Source: Pedosphaera sp. (GTDB lineage Bacteria > Verrucomicrobiota > Verrucomicrobiia > Limisphaerales > UBA9464). Taken from it: DNA of 64,000 bases. The notes below the pieces were generated by a model. That model was not told where the DNA came from, ran no database searches, and saw nothing but the letters and a program-made list of their open reading frames with translations. Shown here piece after piece: positions 54,801 through 63,945 of this stretch. The position numbers were made by a program, and so were the translations under genes. How positions within the stretch are numbered: position 1 is the first letter of the stretch; each line of letters begins with the position of its first letter. Location: NCBI GenBank assembly GCA_009695205.1, contig SIBK01000004.1:59424-123423 (forward strand). The letters are read 5' to 3'.

Positions 54801-56792
54801 TCAATCGGAATCGGATTTTTGAATCTCTGGCCACCACTGACGGAATTCCTCCAAATACTTATAGAGTCGATCCTCTTGCCAGAAATCCGGAGCCCGCACA
54901 TCAGGACCTGTAAATCGAAACTTGGTGCCGATGCGGTGTTGGAAAAGTCGTTTTCCTTGAAAATCGAATTGGAAAAAAGTGCGATCACGACAGACCATGG
55001 GATGGGGAGCCATCGCGAACGGCTGCATCAGCTTGTGAAAGGCAAGCCGCCAGGTGTCCTTGTCGACGTGCATGTGCCGATAGTAGAAGTCTGAATGGCG
55101 ATTAAGCCATTGCGCAAGCCGGAGAGCTTTCCAGGTCCGTGTCTTGTCGAATAGCATCTCGGCGCCCAAACATTCCGGTTCATCGCGGGGTTCTATACCG
55201 GTCGGTCGCCAGATGGGACGATCCAGATCCCATCGACCCCGGTCTGGCCACATCAGAGCGCCGCACTGCCGGTAACCGGGTTTCTCGAACAGGAATTCCT
55301 GATTGCGCGTGGGAAAATTGTCCACATCCAGCCAAAAAACCTCACGGAACCGGGATGCATTGATCGCTTCCAATTTATAAGGAAATGCCACCCAGTCCGC
55401 CCGCCCCGGATTCGGTTCCCAGCCAGAATCCGTCCGCACGACGACACCCAGTTGGGCGAATCGACGACGAATTCCTGGCAGCATCGCGTCAAAGCCGATC
55501 AGCCACAGTTCGTAGAACAGGGTACACTTCAGGTGCCGCAACCACCGGGCGTGCACCCACGCCGACGCCAGATAATCAAGGCCGTAGGCCAGGGATACCA
55601 GACCTCGGCCGCGAAGGTTGTCGGGCAGCGGATCGCGGACCCGAACTCTGCGATCGAGTGCCATGCGGGCGGTGGGAGTTCTGACCGTATCGAGATCCAA
55701 GGCGACACCCTGGACACGAAGGCGGCCCTGCTCCACGCATCTCGCTTGTGGAGTCGTCAGCTCACGTGCCCTGCCCTCCTTCAAATGCACATCAATCCGG
55801 CGGATCACTTCCTCCGGTCGAATATCCTCCATGCAATGCGGTGAATTTCGAACCACGTCGAGACACAGATTCTTGGGGGAATCCCAGCGGGAACCGTCCC
55901 CGAGTGGCTGGGTGCGCGGCCTCCAGCAGCCCCCTTCGGCGCAGCACTTCAGCCGACCCACTGTCGACAGGAAATCATGACCGGAATACGCCCCCCAATG
56001 AGCCGGTTCGTGGCCCCCGCTAATGACGACGCAGGGACGGATTCGAGTGGGGTCTTTTTGCACAAGCGCCGCCGAAAGGTGCATCAATGCTGTAATGGGA
56101 CATACGACGCCGTCGGCGTGGGCCACCAAATGCATTAGCTTCCGCAGATCCGTCCAACCCCGCAAATCGAGTACGCCGTCCAAACGTGGATGGAAATCTT
56201 GTTGCCGCCCAACCTGAACGAACAACAACCGCCCTCGGAAATGGTCGATCACCCGCTGGCAATGCCGAGTGGGAGACCACTTTACGGTAAAGTCGAATTT
56301 GCCACCTGCGGAAACCAGCCAATACGGAATGGGCTTTCCGAGAATCGACTGAACCAGCGTCGGCTCAAACTGCTCTCCGGGCGAAAAATGAATATCACCT
56401 GAGAATCGCTTTAGGGGAAAAGCACATCCGAGACGAGTTTGTGCCTCCTGAAGCCACGCGACGAGGGCTTGATGTCCACAGGAGTTGGACTGCCGGACAG
56501 CTCTGCATCGCAATGGAATTGTCCGCGCGTCCGATGGATGGGGTGATTTTTCGACCCAGGGATTATGTGCCCAAAACTCTGGGTAACCATCGTTAACAAA
56601 CGTCCGGAAGCGTCCCGGGTAAGCTTTGTGAAGATCGCGCAATACGCCGCTGAAAAGGACCGAATCCCCAAAGCCAGCGCGCAATCGGAAGATTACGGTA
56701 TCCGAATGGATCCTCTGTTTGCCCTCACCCTGGCCTTCTACCCCGGGAAGGGGGTTGAGCAAGGCTGCATCGTTGGGGGGTTCATTCATCAC
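54801..56792 (-). CDS. Fusion of GT9-like heptosyltransferase and mannosyltransferase-like glycosyltransferase domains
   Basis: A 663-residue soluble protein. The N-terminal half opens VIFRLRAGFGDSVLFSGVLRDLHKAYPGRF, the acceptor-domain start of ADP-heptose transferases. It continues with DLRGWTDLRKLMHLVAHADGVVCPITALMHLSAAL, a GT9 nucleotide-site pattern, and a Cys-rich stretch (LKCCAEGGCWRP ... CMEDI). The C-terminal half (about 400-663) has a GT-A-like core with VFWLDVDNFPTRNQEFLFE; the DVD supplies the metal-binding DxD. It resembles alpha-mannosyltransferases. Both halves look intact. It probably builds a surface glycan or glycosylates a protein. No other sugar genes are adjacent, though the acyltransferase pair is about 2 kb away. 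Confidence 0.6.
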   Translation of the reverse strand: MMNEPPNDAALLNPLPGVEGQGEGKQRIHSDTVIFRLRAGFGDSVLFSGVLRDLHKAYPGRFRTFVNDGYPEFWAHNPWVEKSPHPSDARTIPLRCRAVRQSNSCGHQALVAWLQEAQTRLGCAFPLKRFSGDIHFSPGEQFEPTLVQSILGKPIPYWLVSAGGKFDFTVKWSPTRHCQRVIDHFRGRLLFVQVGRQQDFHPRLDGVLDLRGWTDLRKLMHLVAHADGVVCPITALMHLSAALVQKDPTRIRPCVVISGGHEPAHWGAYSGHDFLSTVGRLKCCAEGGCWRPRTQPLGDGSRWDSPKNLCLDVVRNSPHCMEDIRPEEVIRRIDVHLKEGRARELTTPQARCVEQGRLRVQGVALDLDTVRTPTARMALDRRVRVRDPLPDNLRGRGLVSLAYGLDYLASAWVHARWLRHLKCTLFYELWLIGFDAMLPGIRRRFAQLGVVVRTDSGWEPNPGRADWVAFPYKLEAINASRFREVFWLDVDNFPTRNQEFLFEKPGYRQCGALMWPDRGRWDLDRPIWRPTGIEPRDEPECLGAEMLFDKTRTWKALRLAQWLNRHSDFYYRHMHVDKDTWRLAFHKLMQPFAMAPHPMVCRDRTFFQFDFQGKRLFQHRIGTKFRFTGPDVRAPDFWQEDRLYKYLEEFRQWWPEIQKSDSD

Positions 56793-56908
56793 AATTCAAG
56801 TCGCCGACTCGGCGTTATTTCCTGAGAAAGCTCCTCGCCCATCCTCCCGCGGGTCAGAATCGCCAATAGCGGGAGCTGCATCGATGCGGCCCGCCCACCC
56901 GATGCCTA

Positions 56909-57190
56909 CTAACGTGGCGACTTGATCGGATCGATTGGGCCGCCGTGGCTGAGGTGACTATTGTCGACGCATCGCCGCACAACGATCTCCCTTCGCCGGG
57001 TTGGAATGATCTCCACTTGAGTCGATTTTCCGATGATCAGTTCCATCTTTGTGGGTGTGGTATAGCTCGGACTGACGATTGTAACCTTTGAGTTGCGGTG
57101 GATTAGCAGCACGCCATTCTCGGGTAGTTCAACGATGATGCCGTCCTGGCGGGCCGCAGGACGTCTGGAGGATCTTTTTGGGTTGGGCAT
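56909..57190 (-). CDS. Small hypothetical protein downstream of a subtilase gene
   Basis: A 93-residue basic protein with an Arg/Ser-rich start (MPNPKRSSRRPAARQ), then a compact beta-rich body (GIIVELPENGVLLIHRNSKVTIVS ... MELIIGKSTQVEIIPTRRREIVVRR) and a short polar tail. I do not recognise a family. It follows the subtilase gene by 75 bases on the same strand. It could be a protease inhibitor/chaperone, a substrate or unrelated. No signal peptide or membrane segment is seen. Confidence 0.5.
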   Translation of the reverse strand: MPNPKRSSRRPAARQDGIIVELPENGVLLIHRNSKVTIVSPSYTTPTKMELIIGKSTQVEIIPTRRREIVVRRCVDNSHLSHGGPIDPIKSPR

Positions 57191-57265
57191 ATAAAGTGGA
57201 TTTTTGAACGGGTAAGAGACGAGGCGGATTCGGCGCAGGCGGGCATTCGAATTGAGATTGCCTCC

Positions 57266-58582
57266 CTAGGCGACTTTGCCGAGGAGATGATTCATTGCAC
57301 CGCGGACATCGAGCATCGGATATTTGAGATAGGTATCCCCTACGCCATCGTCACCGGCATCCCGACGTGTGTTGGCGCCGTGACTCAGCCAGTGGCGGAT
57401 CTTTTCGCCGGAACAGTATTTTCCACTGTGTAGGTAGCTGGCTTGTTGGAGGAGAGCCACGGTGGCGGCGACGACGGACACCGCCTGGCTTGTCCCTTCA
57501 AGAAGCTCGTAGCCCTGCGGCCCCGTGATCGAGACCGATTCCACCAGAGAGCCGGGAGCAAAAACCGTGGTGTGAATCCGCCTGTCGCGCGGGTTCTTCC
57601 ACGCGAGCCGTTGCGTGATGGGCAGGAGTTGGCCGGGCTTGATTCGTTGCTTTTGGGCGGGCGCCGCCAGGAGGTAGCGAAAATGACCTTTCGTCTGTAT
57701 GTAATACTTGAAGTCGTCGCGGCTCAGGTCGAGATCAAACACAGCTCCGACGCTGATGGTCTCCGGAACAATTGCGGGCCATCCCATGCCGGGTCGTTGG
57801 AACCGGGCGTATTCATTTCCCGTGCCCGTCACAAACGCGACCCCTTTGCGGTGCAGCGCACGAATCAGCTCCTCGACCTGCCGTTGCAGTCGCTCGATCT
57901 CGGTCGAACGAGCCGTATAGTTCTCGCCATCGGACGACGCGAAACAAATCGAAGCGACGCGGACACCCTTCAACATTCCCCGCTTGTTAACGTTGCCATT
58001 CAGCCAGGTCAACGCGGCGAGAAGACGCTCAAAGATCAAGGACTCTGGCTCGAGGCAAAGCTTTCGAGGATCCACTTCGACCGGTGGAATTTTGGATTCG
58101 CCCCTCGGGTGAGCATGGGTCTGCCACTCGTAGAGCTTGATGGGCACCAACTGGACACCGGGCGCGATTCCCTTTCAGCGAGCTCGGCTTCCACCGCCAG
58201 AGAAAGCCTGTCCTGCAATGATACCCGATACATGACTTCCGTGCCCGACAAGATCCTCGGTATCCGTTTGCCCGTTTCCCATGGCGTTGAAGTCTGCGAG
58301 AACTTGGTTTGGTCGGGATTTCTCGTGTGCCCGAAACAAGCCGGAATCGATTACCACCACCGCGAGGCGCTTACCGTCCAGAAGCAGGGCTGAATCCTTT
58401 AACGTCTCGCGGAACGCCCGCTCCACCTCCCCTAAATGAATGAACGCACGGGTGTTGGACGGAATGGTTCCAAGCCGTTTCTCGGCGGATTTCTTGAGGA
58501 TTTTGCACACACCCGAAGGAAGTGTCCACCGAGGTTGGAGCGGGATTGGTTTCATCGAAGTGTTGGTTGGCATAAGGGACAA
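57266..58582 (-). pseudogene. Subtilisin-like serine protease (S8) interrupted by one in-frame TGA
   Basis: The frame from 58582 encodes the N-terminus and the catalytic Asp (LAVVVIDSGLF) and His (DLVGHGSHVSGIIAG), then meets TGA at 58175-58177. The same frame continues without shift as KGIAPGVQLVPIKLYEW, the normal next strand of the subtilase fold, through TGNEYARF to the catalytic Ser in LLEGTSQAVSVVAATVALL and ends at 57266. Reading through would give about 438 residues with all three triad residues. No signal peptide is seen. A single nonsense mutation or base error explains it best. No SECIS-like structure is evident after the TGA. Confidence 0.75.
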
Positions 58583-58754
58583 GTGGCTCGGCTAAAAGCA
58601 TCAACCGCGGGTGAACCCTGCTGGGATCTTTACTCATCCTCATCAAAAGTGCTGTGTTCGTCGAGGACGCAGAGATAGAAAAAAGAGGTATTACCGGTAA
58701 GAATTAACTACCGTCAGCCGTTTTACGGAATGCTGAAGATCCCTTGACCTGCTT

Positions 58755-59951
58755 ATGAACCCGCCCCGAATCACAGTTTCATCGCGGCACACCCACGGTC
58801 TGACCACACTCGCACCATTGGCTGCACCGCGGGCCGTTTTCCTTTTGCTTGCCCTAGCCTTCCTATTGCTCGGGAATACGGGAATGGGCGAAACGTTCAA
58901 CGATACGAAAAACTGGATCGATCACGCAAACTTTGCCCCCGACTTTCAAATCGCTGAATCGCGCCGGGCGTTTGAAATGCAGCGGGCCGACGTGCGCGCC
59001 ACGCTCTGGCAATTGCTCGGCCGACTTCCGCCGCGACCCAGGGTTCCCGCTGTGAAAACGATTGTCCGCGAAGATCAGGGCACTCATTGGCGGGAGCATT
59101 TTGAATTCGACAACGGCGCCGGCGCCACCGTGCCCGGTGTGCTGCTAATCCCGAAGGACGTCACCAACAAGGCTCCCGCGATCCTTTGGAACCATTGGCA
59201 CGGCGGCCAATATGACCGCGGCAAAATTGAAATGTTCCAGTCGGATCACACACCCGAGATTCCTGGGACAACTCTGGTTGAACGCGGCTACGTGGTGATG
59301 GCTATCGATGCGTATTGCTTCGGCGAACGTAATGGCCGCGGGCCCGGTGGGCCCTCCGAAAAGGGAGGACCCGGCGAGTTGACCGCGGCGAAATTCAATC
59401 TCTGGGCGGGCAGGACCCTGTGGGGTATGATTGTGCGCGACGACCTGATGGCCTTGGATTATCTCTGCTCACGGCCGGAGGTGGACACGCAGCGTATCGG
59501 CATCACCGGCATCAGTATGGGCGCCACGCGCACTTGGTGGCTGATGGCCCTGGATGACCGACCCAAGGCGGGCGTCGCCGTCTGCTGCCTCACCCGCTAC
59601 AAGGATCTCCTGGAGGCGCGGATGTTGCAGGCGCACGGCATTTACTATTTCGTGCCCGACATCCTCCATCACTTCGATACCGAAGCCGTGGTCGCCTGCA
59701 TTGCGCCGCGCCCATTTCTTTCGCTGGCTGGCGCTGAGGACGGAGGTTCGCCTGTGCCCGGCATCCGAAAAATCGAAAGAGCCGTGCTTCCCGCCTGGAA
59801 GCTCTTCGACCGTGGGGATGCCTTTCGCAGCGTCATCTATCCCAACGTGGCGCACACCTATACGACGGAGATGTGGCGGGAGATGCTGGCTTGGTTTGAG
59901 ACCCAGCTGAGTCCCAAGGGCGACGGGACGAAATCAAAAAGAGACCCGTGA
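58755..59951 (+). CDS. Exported alpha/beta hydrolase (acetyl-xylan-esterase-like)
   Basis: A 398-residue protein with a hydrophobic export segment at about 25-42 (APRAVFLLLALAFLLLGNTG). Domain order fits large bacterial alpha/beta hydrolases: VPGVLLIPKD (first strands), the NHWHGGQYDRG oxyanion region, nucleophile Ser in GITGISMGATRTWW, acid region in IAPRPFLSLAGAEDGG and the final catalytic His in YPNVAHTYTTEMW. Similar proteins act as carbohydrate esterases. The substrate is unknown. It is convergent with the DUF1501 gene with only 8 bases between stop codons. Confidence 0.82.
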   Translation: MNPPRITVSSRHTHGLTTLAPLAAPRAVFLLLALAFLLLGNTGMGETFNDTKNWIDHANFAPDFQIAESRRAFEMQRADVRATLWQLLGRLPPRPRVPAVKTIVREDQGTHWREHFEFDNGAGATVPGVLLIPKDVTNKAPAILWNHWHGGQYDRGKIEMFQSDHTPEIPGTTLVERGYVVMAIDAYCFGERNGRGPGGPSEKGGPGELTAAKFNLWAGRTLWGMIVRDDLMALDYLCSRPEVDTQRIGITGISMGATRTWWLMALDDRPKAGVAVCCLTRYKDLLEARMLQAHGIYYFVPDILHHFDTEAVVACIAPRPFLSLAGAEDGGSPVPGIRKIERAVLPAWKLFDRGDAFRSVIYPNVAHTYTTEMWREMLAWFETQLSPKGDGTKSKRDP

Positions 59952-59959
59952 ATGATTCT

Positions 59960-61297
59960 TCATCCGACCAACTCCCGCATCGGCTGACAGCCATTCTCAA
60001 CGAGAAAATGCGGACGGCCCATCAAATCGGGAATCGTAACCTTGTTCACATCAATGCCGAGACGCTGGTAGAGCGTGGCGAAGATTTCGCCAAACAGAAC
60101 GGGGCGTTCACTGGGCTCACCACCGAGGCGGTCCGTCGCGCCAATGACCTGACCCACCTTCATTCCACCGCCAGCGAGCAGGGCGCAGTTTGCTCGGGGC
60201 CAGTGGTCGCGGCCGGCGTCCTTATTGATGGTTGGCGAACGCCCAAACTCCCCCCACATCACCACGCTCACGTCCTTGTCGAGGCCGCGCTGGCGTAGGT
60301 CTTCGAGCAAAGCGCTCACCCCTTGGTCGAGCAGCGGCAAGTCGTTGCGCGCATTGCTGAAATTGTTGCCATGATAGTCCCAGAAACCGTACGCAACTGT
60401 GACGAACCTCGCGCCGGCCTCGACTAGCCGGCGGGCCATGAGGAATTGCTCGTTCAACATGGGCGCGGCGTCGCCGTGGACTTTCGCGTCGCCTTTGCCA
60501 TAGCGCTCCAACACCTTTGGGTCCTCGCGCTTCAGGTCGAGCGCTTCGAACAGGTTACTCGACGTCAACATGCCAAACGCCTGTTCGTTGAAGCCGTCAA
60601 GTCCGGCCTTCAGCCCGCTGGAATCCACGTCGCGCCGAAACCGATCAAAGGCCGTCAGCAGCGCCCGCCGATCCGTGAGCCGCTCAGTCGTGATGCCATT
60701 GAGCACCATATCGGACTTCGCGTCGGCAGCGGGTCGGAAGGCATCGTGCGACACGCCTGCGTAACCGGCGTTTGCAGCATTGTAGGGCCGATGCTTCATC
60801 CGTGGTTCGAGGCCGATGAAGGCCGGCGCCGCAGGGTGCGCCGGGCCGAGCACGCGCGACACACACGCACCGAGAGTGGGCCAGCCCCCGGGCGGTTGGT
60901 TGCCTTTGCGGCGGCCCGTCTGGCACATGAAGTCCGAATGGTCATCCACCGCATCGGAAATAGAGCGGATGATGGCATATTGATCCGCCAGCTTCGCGAG
61001 CCGCGGCAAATGCTCACAAATCTGGATGCCGGGCACGCAGGTAGGGATGGGCTTAAACTCGCCGCGAATCTCCGACGGTGCGTCGAACTTGAGGTCGAAG
61101 GTATCCTGATGCGGAGGTCCACCGGGCAGGTAGATCATGATTACCGCTTTGTGCCCCGAGCGGATTCCCGACGACGCCTCCGCGCGAAGCAACTGCGGCA
61201 GCGACAGCCCGCCCATGCTCAGCCCACCGATGCGGAGGAAGTTCCGCCGCGATAGCCCGTCACAGAAGCGGTTTGATTGGCCAAGGATTGTCAGCAT
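59960..61297 (-). CDS. Tat-exported DUF1501 protein
   Basis: A 445-residue protein with a twin-arginine signal (LSRRNFLRIGGLSMGG) followed by the DUF1501 sulfatase-like domain: IYLPGGPPHQDTFDLKFDAP near the start, LGACVSRVLGP in the middle, and VVMWGEFGRSPTINKDAGRDHW near the end. The family is highly expanded in Planctomycetes and Verrucomicrobia, usually beside a DUF1549/DUF1553 cytochrome-like gene. That partner is absent here. Enzymatic activity unproven. Confidence 0.92.
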   Translation of the reverse strand: MLTILGQSNRFCDGLSRRNFLRIGGLSMGGLSLPQLLRAEASSGIRSGHKAVIMIYLPGGPPHQDTFDLKFDAPSEIRGEFKPIPTCVPGIQICEHLPRLAKLADQYAIIRSISDAVDDHSDFMCQTGRRKGNQPPGGWPTLGACVSRVLGPAHPAAPAFIGLEPRMKHRPYNAANAGYAGVSHDAFRPAADAKSDMVLNGITTERLTDRRALLTAFDRFRRDVDSSGLKAGLDGFNEQAFGMLTSSNLFEALDLKREDPKVLERYGKGDAKVHGDAAPMLNEQFLMARRLVEAGARFVTVAYGFWDYHGNNFSNARNDLPLLDQGVSALLEDLRQRGLDKDVSVVMWGEFGRSPTINKDAGRDHWPRANCALLAGGGMKVGQVIGATDRLGGEPSERPVLFGEIFATLYQRLGIDVNKVTIPDLMGRPHFLVENGCQPMRELVG

Positions 61298-61687
61298 CGG
61301 AGATTATTGGTGAACACCATAAAAGCCCGACCACGCTTCGGCAAGCCAATCAGTACGGGGAGCGCATCCCGACGTTTTTGGCACATGTGCATTCTTAAGG
61401 CGCGGAGCGCCGGCGGAAAGTAGCCCTCGTCGCCAGTCGTGGGTCTCGACACGCACGCCCTCAAGCCCCCGAGAGGCGACGGAGATTTGCGCAGCGGGTT
61501 GCCGTCCTCGTTCTCTGTCGCCCCTGGCGGGGCCTGGACTTATTGTGAACGCGGTCCCATGGCTCCCGCCATGGGCAAATACAGGGCGATGGCTCGTATT
61601 TGCGCGGACTCCCGTCCGCGACTACGGGGCGCTGCAAGGACAACCCGCTAAAACAAATGCCAATTCGGTCGTTTGTGAAACACCAAA
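61298..61687. other. Gene-free interval with dispersed repeat
   Basis: Non-coding DNA between the DUF1501 and metalloprotease genes. It holds a GC-rich GCGGAGCGCCGGC motif near 61401, copy 2 of the 102 bp repeat, and a short hairpin (CGCGGAC/GTCCGCG, about 61604-61621). The open frame across it mirrors the frame in copy 1 and is not a gene. Confidence 0.6.
61475..61576 (+). repeat. Dispersed 102 bp repeat, copy 2
   Basis: Gap-free match to 6229-6330, same orientation. The last 20 bases, which form CCCATGG...CCATGGG, are identical in the two copies. After the shared block the two copies diverge, although this copy continues into a further GC-rich hairpin-forming stretch. Confidence 0.75.
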
Positions 61688-62869
61688 CTAGCGACTTTGA
61701 CGCTTCCGGCGGATCAGAGTGTATCCCGAAAGGACCAACGCACCCACTCCGACTGCCGCCAGAGAATTAGCTTCGGGCACTGCTGGGGTATAGCCGATCA
61801 CGTCGAGGTTTGTAAGCTCGGGGGTTGCCAAGTTCGGGATCGCGCCTGGGGTGCCGAAGGCGTTATTAACGCGGACGGAATCACTATTCCAATCGCCGTA
61901 GTCGGACCCACTGGCACCATCGCCAAATCCGGCCAAGTTAGCGCCGCCACCATTGATTGATAAGAAGCTGCCCCCAAAGCCCAAGGTGTAACTCCTTACA
62001 CCAGGCGCTGAGTAGCGGAAGAGGTCCTGCGGCCGGGATTGACGGGGAAAGTTGGCAGGAAGATTCAGACCCGAGCCCAAACCAAGAACTTCATCAATTT
62101 CGTGCTGCGTGACGGACTTGAGGTCATACTTGAGAGGATCGATCGTTATTCGATTTAAGTTCATGATCGCCGTGTTCAGTGTGATGATGCCGTCGGGCCC
62201 TGAGGGAGCTCCTATAAGCCCGATTGCCCTCTGGTTAGCCATGGTGACCCAGATGTTAGCCTGGCCGTCGACAGGGCTGGTTGCCTGGATCGGCAAAGTG
62301 CCAAGAGCCGTCGTATCATCAGACGTTGTCGAATTGGCTAAGAGCGCGGCGCGGTACGTAGGGTAGGAAATTGAATTGACGTAGCTACTGCTCCCTCCGA
62401 GTCCTCCACCCTTCTGGAACGTGATGTTCACCGTGATGTTGTCGCTGAACAAAACTTGGTATTCAGCAATGGCCGCATTGATTTCCGCCATGATCGCGGA
62501 ACCGTTAATAGCGTCGCCAGTAATGCTGGAATCGAACGTTGGGACGATGACAAGGCCCGCTCCAACGGAGCCAGAGATAAAAGGGGGACGGGGGTCAACC
62601 GCCGTGCTAATCACAACTTCCGAAGTTAACATAAGCGGATTGTCTGCTCGCGACGCCGCAGGCGCCAAAGTGGCTAGGATAGCAACGCCACACGCGGCCC
62701 GCACAAGGGATGCGCCGCGTAGTCGAGCGGATGAAATCCACCACCGTTCAACAGACAGGGAAGCGGGGTTTGATGGCCCGCAAATGACGAAGGATTTGTT
62801 TTTCACGGCGTTTGTACCGGAGTGACTTTGCGCTTTGGCAACAGGAAGACAAGATCCATTTGGGGTCAT
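61688..62869 (-). CDS. Metalloprotease-like exported protein with PEP-CTERM-type anchor (NF038122-like)
   Basis: About 393 residues. A hydrophobic export segment lies at about 55-75 (RAACGVAILATLAPAASRA), so the long N-terminus from ATG 62869 may be mis-started; GTG 62806 is an alternative. The active-site motif KSVTQHEIDEVLGLGSGL resembles HExxE-type metal sites of the NF038122 family. The C-terminus is a PEP-CTERM-like sorting signal: VPEANSLAAVG, a hydrophobic helix and the basic tail RRKRQSR, with Ala in place of Pro after PE. It is likely anchored at the surface or exported via an exosortase. The insertion sequence begins only about 8 bases upstream of its start. Confidence 0.72.
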   Translation of the reverse strand: MTPNGSCLPVAKAQSHSGTNAVKNKSFVICGPSNPASLSVERWWISSARLRGASLVRAACGVAILATLAPAASRADNPLMLTSEVVISTAVDPRPPFISGSVGAGLVIVPTFDSSITGDAINGSAIMAEINAAIAEYQVLFSDNITVNITFQKGGGLGGSSSYVNSISYPTYRAALLANSTTSDDTTALGTLPIQATSPVDGQANIWVTMANQRAIGLIGAPSGPDGIITLNTAIMNLNRITIDPLKYDLKSVTQHEIDEVLGLGSGLNLPANFPRQSRPQDLFRYSAPGVRSYTLGFGGSFLSINGGGANLAGFGDGASGSDYGDWNSDSVRVNNAFGTPGAIPNLATPELTNLDVIGYTPAVPEANSLAAVGVGALVLSGYTLIRRKRQSR

Positions 62870-62897
62870 GTCGGCAGGAGTTCAAAATGAGACTGGG

Positions 62898-63863
62898 TCA
62901 GAGGGAGTACTTAGCGAGGATGTCGGACCAGCGATTTCCGGGTGGTTTCGGGGGCTGGGAAACAATCCAGAATTGGCGGCCGGGATGGTGAATGACGGTG
63001 ACGGAGTGGCGAGCGGTGGGCCCGATGTGCCAACTGCGTCCGAGGAAGTCGATCTGGTGATCGGCATTGCAGCGGCGGTTGAAATGGAGTGCGAAATCGA
63101 GATCGATTTTGCCCTTCGCCTGAGGGCTGGGAGCGACCAAGTGGGAAACGCCAAGGGCGGTGAGTGCGCGCTGGAACTCGGAGCGCGGATCTCGACCGTC
63201 GGTGGAGAATTCGTAGCCGAAGAGGGCCAAACCATCGGTATAAAGAGCCAACGGCCGTCCATGGCGAATGAAGGCACCACGGAAGTGCTCGAAATGATGC
63301 CAAGTGGTGTCCGTGGAAACGAAGGAGCCGGCGAGATACTTGCGGGAGTGGTCATCGGCGGTGAGCAGGAGAGTCTGCTTGGCGACGTCGGGCCACCAGG
63401 GGTGAATGGAGGAGTCAAGCTGCCAGAGTTCGCCGACGCGAGAGCGTTCCCATCGGCGCTTGGGTTTGGGGATGGGGTCCAGTGCGCGGACGAGCAAAGG
63501 GAAGTGACTGTGGGCATATGCCGCGACGGACTTGCGGTCACGGTGGAAGGCAAAGCGATGGGCCAATTCGTCGGCGACCAACTGGTAGTTGGGAGGGCGC
63601 TGGAGGGGCAGGAAGGTGGCTAGGAACCGTTGAACCTCAAAAGGGGGCCAAGCCTCGTGGTGATTGCCACCGGAAGGGCGCACAGCGAAGGCGGAGGGCT
63701 TGTGGAGCCAAGCGAGCCGAAGGCGGAAAAGATGGGCGCGGCTGACATTCAGAAGCTCAGAAGCGGAGAGGACGTCGAGATTTCCGCGGTGAAAAGCTTC
63801 GAAAGAATGCAGGAGGAACTCCGGGGTGAGTCGCTTGGCAAATTGGTGATTCTTTTCAGGAGG
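62898..63863 (-). pseudogene. Internally deleted integrase-core (DDE) transposase
   Basis: The frame is open from 63863 to the stop at 62898 but has no ATG, GTG or TTG before GTG 63683, leaving the helix-turn-helix region (LLHSFEAFHRGNLDVLSASE, SRAHLFRLRLAWL) without a start. Catalytic Asp motifs are present in ELWQLDSSIHPWW and LALYTDGLALFGYE. The third acidic residue, normally Glu after QAKGKI, is missing: the sequence jumps to DLDFALHFNRRCNADHQIDF, the usual C-terminal region, consistent with an in-frame deletion of roughly 100 codons. Most like ISNCY/IS481-type elements. Confidence 0.6.
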
Positions 63864-63886
63864 CTATCGGAGCCAACGCCCGCCGC

Positions 63887-63945
63887 CAGGGCCAGGCATT
63901 TCGTCAGCCTTCGCTACGCTCCGGCTTCCTCAATGCCTGGCCCTG
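63887..63945. repeat. 14 bp inverted repeat at the transposase 5' end
   Basis: CAGGGCCAGGCATT (63887-63900) and AATGCCTGGCCCTG (63932-63945) are perfect complements around a 31-base loop that itself contains GCCTTCGC/GCTCCGGC-type partial pairing. It lies between the IS right end and the transposase frame. In many insertion sequences such stems limit read-through transcription or translation; that role is inferred. Confidence 0.6.

Noticed and set aside
58175..58177. TGA as selenocysteine codon
   Set aside because: Subtilases do not use selenocysteine at this position and no SECIS-like stem is visible directly downstream.
57443..58393. Long plus-strand open frame (316 codons) opposite the subtilase
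   Set aside because: It is antisense to sequence with clear protease motifs, has no family-like features and is typical of GC-rich shadow frames.
60446..61255. Long plus-strand frame opposite the DUF1501 gene
   Set aside because: Arg/His-rich composition and complete overlap with a well-supported gene; a shadow.
62835..63623. Plus-strand frame of 262 codons through the insertion sequence
   Set aside because: Gly/Glu/Val-rich reverse of the transposase; the minus strand carries the DDE motifs.
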